Source of the DNA: Porphyromonadaceae bacterium
GTDB taxonomy: Bacteria > Bacteroidota > Bacteroidia > Bacteroidales > Tannerellaceae
NCBI GenBank assembly: GCA_003517945.1
Contig: DOZP01000310.1
Coordinates: forward strand, 5,450 to 15,900
Reading direction: 5' to 3'
Length of the DNA stretch: 10,451 nt
Shown here: piece by piece, positions 7,112 through 10,451 of the stretch
How the letters are laid out: each line of letters begins with the position of its first letter
Numbering within the stretch: the stretch's first letter is position 1
Notes under the pieces: generated by a model
Told to the model about the DNA's origin: nothing
The model's input: only the letters and a program-made list of their open reading frames with translations
The model's database searches: none
Translations under genes and position numbers: made by a program

Positions 7112-7597
7112 TTGAATAGTTTTGAGAGTACATATAAGGAGAATTATTTGAGATTGTATTCGCTGGTCAGGAAGGTAATCAATGATGAAAATGTAGCTTA
7201 TGACATTCTTCAGGACGTTTTTGTACGTTATTACGAAAAGCTGGAAAACGGATATGAATTCCGGAATACGCACAATTGGCTGACGCGTGTTACATTGAAT
7301 GAATCTTTTGATTACCTGAAACAGAAAAAGGTATATGTTCAACTGGATGAAGTAAACGCATTAGCGGCGGATGACGGGCCGGATGAAACACACCGGCGCG
7401 GAAGGATGATTAGACAAGCCGCTTCAAAGCTCAAACCTCAGGAATTGAAATTGATTTTACTTTATAGTGAAGGATATTCATACAAGGAAATAGCTGAAAT
7501 GGCTGAAATAAAATTTACTTCTGTCGGAAAGTCTCTTTCGCGGGCTATCTGTAAAATAAAGGAAATACTAAAAAAGAACGACAATGAAATGTATTGA
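7112..7597 (+). CDS. ECF-type RNA polymerase sigma factor
   Basis: The 161-residue protein has the two-domain layout of extracytoplasmic-function sigma-70 factors, which direct RNA polymerase to a small regulon when released from an anti-sigma factor. Region 2 spans about 4-75: FESTYKENYLRLYSLVRKVI, then AYDILQDVFVRYYEKL (29-44, the core-binding helix) and NWLTRVTLNESFDYLKQKK (55-73, the -10 recognition part). Region 4 spans 107-153, with LKPQELKLILLYSEGYSYKEIAEMA and the recognition helix FTSVGKSLSRAICKIKEIL. There is no in-frame ATG at the N-terminus. A stop lies at 7100-7102, and the TTG at 7112 is the first usual start that keeps region 2.1 whole. Later TTG codons at 7148 and 7154 would remove its first helix. 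The 3' end overlaps the anti-sigma gene by 14 nt. It may control its own operon. Confidence 0.9.
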   Translation: MNSFESTYKENYLRLYSLVRKVINDENVAYDILQDVFVRYYEKLENGYEFRNTHNWLTRVTLNESFDYLKQKKVYVQLDEVNALAADDGPDETHRRGRMIRQAASKLKPQELKLILLYSEGYSYKEIAEMAEIKFTSVGKSLSRAICKIKEILKKNDNEMY

Positions 7598-8021
7598 CAA
7601 CGAATTGATTCAGAAATATATTGACGGAGAGGTTTCGTGCAGGGAGGCTGAATATATTCAGTCGCATATTAAAACCTGTAATAAATGTGCTTGCAGGATT
7701 GAAGCGCAAAGAGCCTTTGCCGGAGAGTTGAAAAAGCACATCGGTTTCTCTGCGGTACAGGTGGTTGATATTCCCGAATTTGTAAGGCCGCCGGTACGGA
7801 AGCGCCGGATCTCCGTAAAGATGAAGTATTCTATTTATGCCGCGTCGGTCGCATGTATCCTGGCGTTATTCTTTTTTATCATTCCGAAAAAAAGTAATGA
7901 AGAAGACCTGCGGTTGATTTATTTTTTTGAGGGTGGTTTTGACGCAAACAAACCTGTTTCGCAACAGGAGGTGATGCTTTTAATAATAGATTCCGGAGAT
8001 CGTATTATAGAATGTAATTAA
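7584..8021 (+). CDS. Membrane-anchored zinc-finger anti-sigma factor
   Basis: The 145-residue protein fits a ZAS/zf-HC2-type anti-sigma factor that holds the upstream ECF sigma inactive at the inner membrane. The N-terminal cytoplasmic part has the zinc motif H28-x3-C32-x2-C35, preceded by IQKYIDGEVSCREAEYIQSH, the usual helix lead-in. A basic stretch (RKRR, 72-75) precedes a single transmembrane segment at about 82-100 (YSIYAASVACILALFFFII). Roughly 45 residues remain outside, a short periplasmic tail that could sense a signal or a partner. Besides the motif, cysteines occur at 3, 19, 37, 91 and 144, an unusually high number for so short a protein. The start ATG at 7584 lies inside the end of the sigma gene, consistent with translational coupling and matched amounts. 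The next gene begins 12 nt downstream. Confidence 0.85.
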   Translation: MKCIDNELIQKYIDGEVSCREAEYIQSHIKTCNKCACRIEAQRAFAGELKKHIGFSAVQVVDIPEFVRPPVRKRRISVKMKYSIYAASVACILALFFFIIPKKSNEEDLRLIYFFEGGFDANKPVSQQEVMLLIIDSGDRIIECN

Positions 8022-8033
8022 AGAGTAAAAGAA

Positions 8034-9197
8034 ATGAAAATCAACGTGTTTTTGATATTATCCTTTGTGATCTTTATTCAAGGTTTGTCCGCTCAATCTT
8101 TGTCGGATATTTACCGGAAAGGTACGGTAAAATTAATAGCAGACCGGGAGTATGGGCGGGATAATAATTGGGAAAAGGTATTTGAATCATACTACGATAC
8201 GATTTATAATCGTCCGATGGGCAATCGTAAGTCAATCGTTATGCTACCTGATCAATCGATCGTAGTGAGTCATGAATACAGAAACCTGTACTCATTGTTC
8301 GGTCCGGACGGAAAGTTTGTCAGGGAGTTCAGTCTTACCGGTATTTCCGGGAAGCCTCTTAAAAAGACTAACAAAATAAAAGGAGTCATCGGGAATCATT
8401 TTTTTACGGGTCTTGATAATTTGGGGAGAATGATGTGCTTTGATTTTGAAGGTCGTTATGTGAAGACTTTAACGCTTGACTATATGGCAAAGGATATGAT
8501 TCCATTGACGGATGATAAAATTGCAGTGGTAGGCTGGGCGATATGGAAAGACAAATTCCGTGACTTTGTGGCTCTGGTCGATTATCAGACAAATGAACAG
8601 AAAATAATCTGGGATCATTTTTCAAAACCGAATGGTTCATGGCGGCCTGCTTATGATTACACTTCTCCTAAAATAGCCTTTCTGGATAGTCAGTTGATAG
8701 TTGCTTTACCACAGAATGGCGAAATAATGACTTTCGATCTTGAAGGAAGATTGATAACAAAGGATCATATTGAATGGGAAAGCCGGTATATGTCGGTTGA
8801 AGAACAAAAAAAATCTGCAAGGAAAAGTTATGAAATACTGGCGAAGAATAAACCGGTAAATCTATCCGGAGAGTTTTTGAAGAAAGTAAATGATTATATA
8901 GAGAAGATTATATTGCCGTTTAAACTTCCTGCTTTTTTAACGATCATAAAGGATTCGGATAATAATCTTTTGTTTTTTGAAATACCGGAAAAAGAAGAGG
9001 CAAATATTTTTCATGTCCGCACTTGTGATGCTAAAAGACAATTTATTGCCCAAAGCAGTTTTGAATGTGAAGAATATAACTTGTCGATTACTTCTGATAA
9101 AATGATTTTCCATGAAGGGTTTATCTATGCGTTACAAGTATTGAAAAATTCGGAAGGAAATCCGTTGCGGTTGGTTAGGTTTAAACTGTCTGATTAA
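8034..9197 (+). CDS. Exported protein resembling a 6-bladed beta-propeller
   Basis: The 387-residue protein starts with a clear signal peptide, a short basic start then FLILSFVIFIQGLSA, with probable signal peptidase I cleavage around residue 20 before Q-S-L. No lipobox cysteine is present, so it is probably a soluble periplasmic or secreted protein. The body shows recurring short strand pairs of the form found in Bacteroidales propeller families: SIVVSHEYRNLYSLFGPDGKFVREFSL, then LDNLGRMMCFDFEGRYVKTLTL, then GEIMTFDLEGRLITKDHI, each with an aromatic-x-x-x-G-(K/R) turn typical of propeller blades. No catalytic motif is recognised. It lies 12 nt after the anti-sigma gene and 26 nt before a second exported propeller-like gene, suggesting one transcript. 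It may bind a glycan or protein, or act in signal sensing with the anti-sigma tail, but this is inference. The family assignment rests on pattern only. Confidence 0.65.
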   Translation: MKINVFLILSFVIFIQGLSAQSLSDIYRKGTVKLIADREYGRDNNWEKVFESYYDTIYNRPMGNRKSIVMLPDQSIVVSHEYRNLYSLFGPDGKFVREFSLTGISGKPLKKTNKIKGVIGNHFFTGLDNLGRMMCFDFEGRYVKTLTLDYMAKDMIPLTDDKIAVVGWAIWKDKFRDFVALVDYQTNEQKIIWDHFSKPNGSWRPAYDYTSPKIAFLDSQLIVALPQNGEIMTFDLEGRLITKDHIEWESRYMSVEEQKKSARKSYEILAKNKPVNLSGEFLKKVNDYIEKIILPFKLPAFLTIIKDSDNNLLFFEIPEKEEANIFHVRTCDAKRQFIAQSSFECEEYNLSITSDKMIFHEGFIYALQVLKNSEGNPLRLVRFKLSD

Positions 9198-9223
9198 ATA
9201 TTTATTCATTAAAAATCTGTATT

Positions 9224-10327
9224 ATGAAAACAAAAATGATCGCTCTTGTATTTGTGTTTATGTGTATCAATGTTTCTGCTCAAAGTGACGGTTCGGTTTC
9301 GGAATCCCTTGTGAATGGAACTAAATTGACCGTTTGTTCTTTGGATAAAGTAAAAAAGACGAAGACAATCCCGCTCAGCGAATTGGTGGAAGACTGTGCA
9401 GTCGTTCAGTTGGAATATTCGGAAGAGGCATTGTTTAATCCTTGGTTCACTACGGTTACTGAAAAATACATCGGGGTCCGGCAGCAGGGAAACGGAGCTT
9501 ACAAGTTGTTTAGTCGTTCCGGAAAATTTCTGTGCGATGTAGGCGCCATGGGGAATGGCCCGGGTGAATATGCGATGATTCTGTACGATGATCTTATTGA
9601 TGATAAAAACGAATTGATCTATCTGGTACCCATGGCGGGAAATAAAGTGTTGGTATATAATACTTCCGGTAAGTTCGTGAAAGAGATCACCGCACCGCAG
9701 AAACTAAACAAACCCAAATTGCATCTGGATAAAGACATATTATCAGTCGTCCACATGGCTTTCAACGGTGATAAAGCAATAGCGCTCCAATTCGATGTTA
9801 AAAACGGACAGGTGGTGAAAAACCTGGCGCCGCCGGCTCATTTTCTTGTCGGTGATTTTAATGGAGAGATTTTCAATACACACAATACGCCGGCATTTGA
9901 TTTTTGTCATACAAACAGTGACACCCTGTATCACTATAATATCAATAAGAATGCGATGGAGCCTGTTTTTACAATGACGTATAGTTCATCTGAAAAGCCC
10001 TATAAGCAATACATGGAATTGAAAAACCGGTATATTACGAATGTATTTGGCAAGGGATTGGTCATGACGGACCCCCAGGCGAAAACATCCTCTTATATAA
10101 CGGTTGTGAATGACTTTTTCGGGAATATGAAAGCTCCTTTCTATGTAGTTCATATCCGCAATGGTTATTATGTCTATAACCTGGAGTCTGCCCAGTTGAT
10201 GGAAGAAATAGAGAAACGCCTGGGTGAGAGTGGTTGCAGTAATCAGGATAAGGAAAAATTGAAAAAGTTACTGTCTACGCTGGATGAAGATAATAACAAT
10301 GTCGTTTTTATAGGAAAGTTGAAATAA
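9224..10327 (+). CDS. Exported 6-bladed beta-propeller protein (DUF4934-like)
   Basis: The 367-residue protein has a signal peptide (MKTKMIALVFVFMCINVSA, probable cleavage near residue 19) and no convincing lipobox, although C14 lies in the hydrophobic core. IPLSELVEDCAVVQLEYSEEALF (about 49-71) matches the characteristic opening of Bacteroidales 6-bladed propellers, where the first strands carry a P-L-S-x-L-V-x-D-x-x-x-V-x-L pattern. YKLFSRSGKFLCDVGAMGNGPGEY (93-116) contains the hallmark G-x-G-P-G-E-Y turn of this group. A second blade-like repeat is VLVYNTSGKFVKEI (143-156). The start ATG at 9224 follows the upstream gene by 26 nt. It lacks a recognisable enzymatic motif and is probably a periplasmic binding or scaffold protein. 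It differs clearly in sequence from the first propeller-like gene, so the pair is not a recent duplication. The gene is followed directly by the 8-mer inverted-repeat array. Confidence 0.75.
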   Translation: MKTKMIALVFVFMCINVSAQSDGSVSESLVNGTKLTVCSLDKVKKTKTIPLSELVEDCAVVQLEYSEEALFNPWFTTVTEKYIGVRQQGNGAYKLFSRSGKFLCDVGAMGNGPGEYAMILYDDLIDDKNELIYLVPMAGNKVLVYNTSGKFVKEITAPQKLNKPKLHLDKDILSVVHMAFNGDKAIALQFDVKNGQVVKNLAPPAHFLVGDFNGEIFNTHNTPAFDFCHTNSDTLYHYNINKNAMEPVFTMTYSSSEKPYKQYMELKNRYITNVFGKGLVMTDPQAKTSSYITVVNDFFGNMKAPFYVVHIRNGYYVYNLESAQLMEEIEKRLGESGCSNQDKEKLKKLLSTLDEDNNNVVFIGKLK

Positions 10328-10329
10328 GT

Positions 10330-10407
10330 CATCAAAAGGATCTATCCTTTTGATGAAAAGCTCCCATCCTTTTGGGTAAAAGGATGTATCCTTTTTAGGA
10401 AAAGGAT
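10330..10407. repeat. Array of six alternating inverted copies of AAAAGGAT
   Basis: The 8-mer AAAAGGAT occurs at 10334-10341, 10378-10385 and 10400-10407, and its reverse complement ATCCTTTT at 10344-10351, 10366-10373 and 10388-10395. The orientation order is + - - + - +, with spacers of 2, 14, 4, 2 and 4 nt. The first pair extends to perfect 12-bp arms, CATCAAAAGGAT (10330-10341) and ATCCTTTTGATG (10344-10355). Neighbouring units can pair in several mutually exclusive ways. The array starts 3 nt after the last gene's stop. Confidence 0.85.
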
Positions 10408-10418
10408 GGGGGCTTTTT
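10356..10418 (+). terminator. Large Rho-independent-type terminator with internal hairpin
   Basis: Outer arms AAAAGCTCCCATCCTTTT (10356-10373) and AAAAGGATGGGGGCTTTT (10400-10417) pair along all 18 positions, with one T-G wobble at 10362, and the 3' arm runs into TTTTT (10414-10418). An inner hairpin, AAAAGGAT-GT-ATCCTTTT (10378-10395), fills the loop. The GC-rich base followed by a T run fits intrinsic termination of the sigma/propeller operon. The left arm, read on the minus strand, also ends in a T run, so it could stop transcription in both directions. Confidence 0.75.
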
Positions 10419-10451
10419 AATAAGGGGAAAAAAGTGTTATATATCAATTGA
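10419..10451. other. Short AT-rich tail, nothing recognised
   Basis: The remaining 33 bases after the terminator contain no open reading frame of note and no clear promoter match. A downstream gene may start outside the window. Confidence 0.5.

Noticed and set aside
10330..10407. The 8-mer array considered as a CRISPR array or as the end of a mobile element
   Set aside because: Units are only 8 bp, alternate in orientation and have spacers of 2 to 14 nt, unlike CRISPR. There is no transposase or target-site duplication nearby.

Overview
The window looks like a chromosomal segment from a member of the Bacteroidota, most likely order Bacteroidales. The supporting signs are a Bacteroidota-type RecA, almost no Shine-Dalgarno sequences before the start codons, an ECF sigma / zinc-finger anti-sigma pair followed by exported beta-propeller proteins, and a polysaccharide deacetylase subfamily typical of this phylum. 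All eleven genes lie on the + strand, packed tightly with short AT-rich gaps. No gap inside the gene array exceeds 62 bp, and the only longer non-coding stretch is the last 124 bp.

Region 1 (1-2356) is housekeeping: the end of a Bcp-type peroxiredoxin cut by the window edge, a class I SAM methyltransferase, and recA. Region 2 (2401-7049) is a four-gene glycan cassette: a FemAB/BioF2-like acyltransferase, a polysaccharide deacetylase-like protein, a non-hydrolysing UDP-N-acetylhexosamine 2-epimerase (WecB/WbpI type) and a family-4-like glycosyltransferase. Two junctions overlap by 4 nt (ATGA at 3339-3342, GTGA at 5766-5769), which suggests translational coupling. The set looks able to make an epimerised amino-sugar nucleotide, transfer a sugar to a carrier-linked glycan, and remodel acyl groups on it. 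The final glycan cannot be named from this window.

Region 3 (7112-10327) is a probable signalling and effector unit: an ECF sigma factor with a non-ATG start, a membrane-anchored zinc-finger anti-sigma factor overlapping it by 14 nt, and two exported proteins resembling the 6-bladed beta-propeller families of Bacteroidales. A perfect 15-bp palindrome sits in the gap just before the sigma gene.

The window ends with the most unusual non-coding structure: six copies of the 8-mer AAAAGGAT, in both orientations, within 74 bp (10334-10407). They can form several mutually exclusive hairpins, and the outer arms make a Rho-independent-type terminator with a T run. It probably ends the sigma/propeller operon. 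No CRISPR array, tRNA, rRNA, insertion sequence or clearly new multi-gene system was seen. The best candidates for new biology are the sigma-anti-sigma-propeller unit and the terminal inverted 8-mer array.
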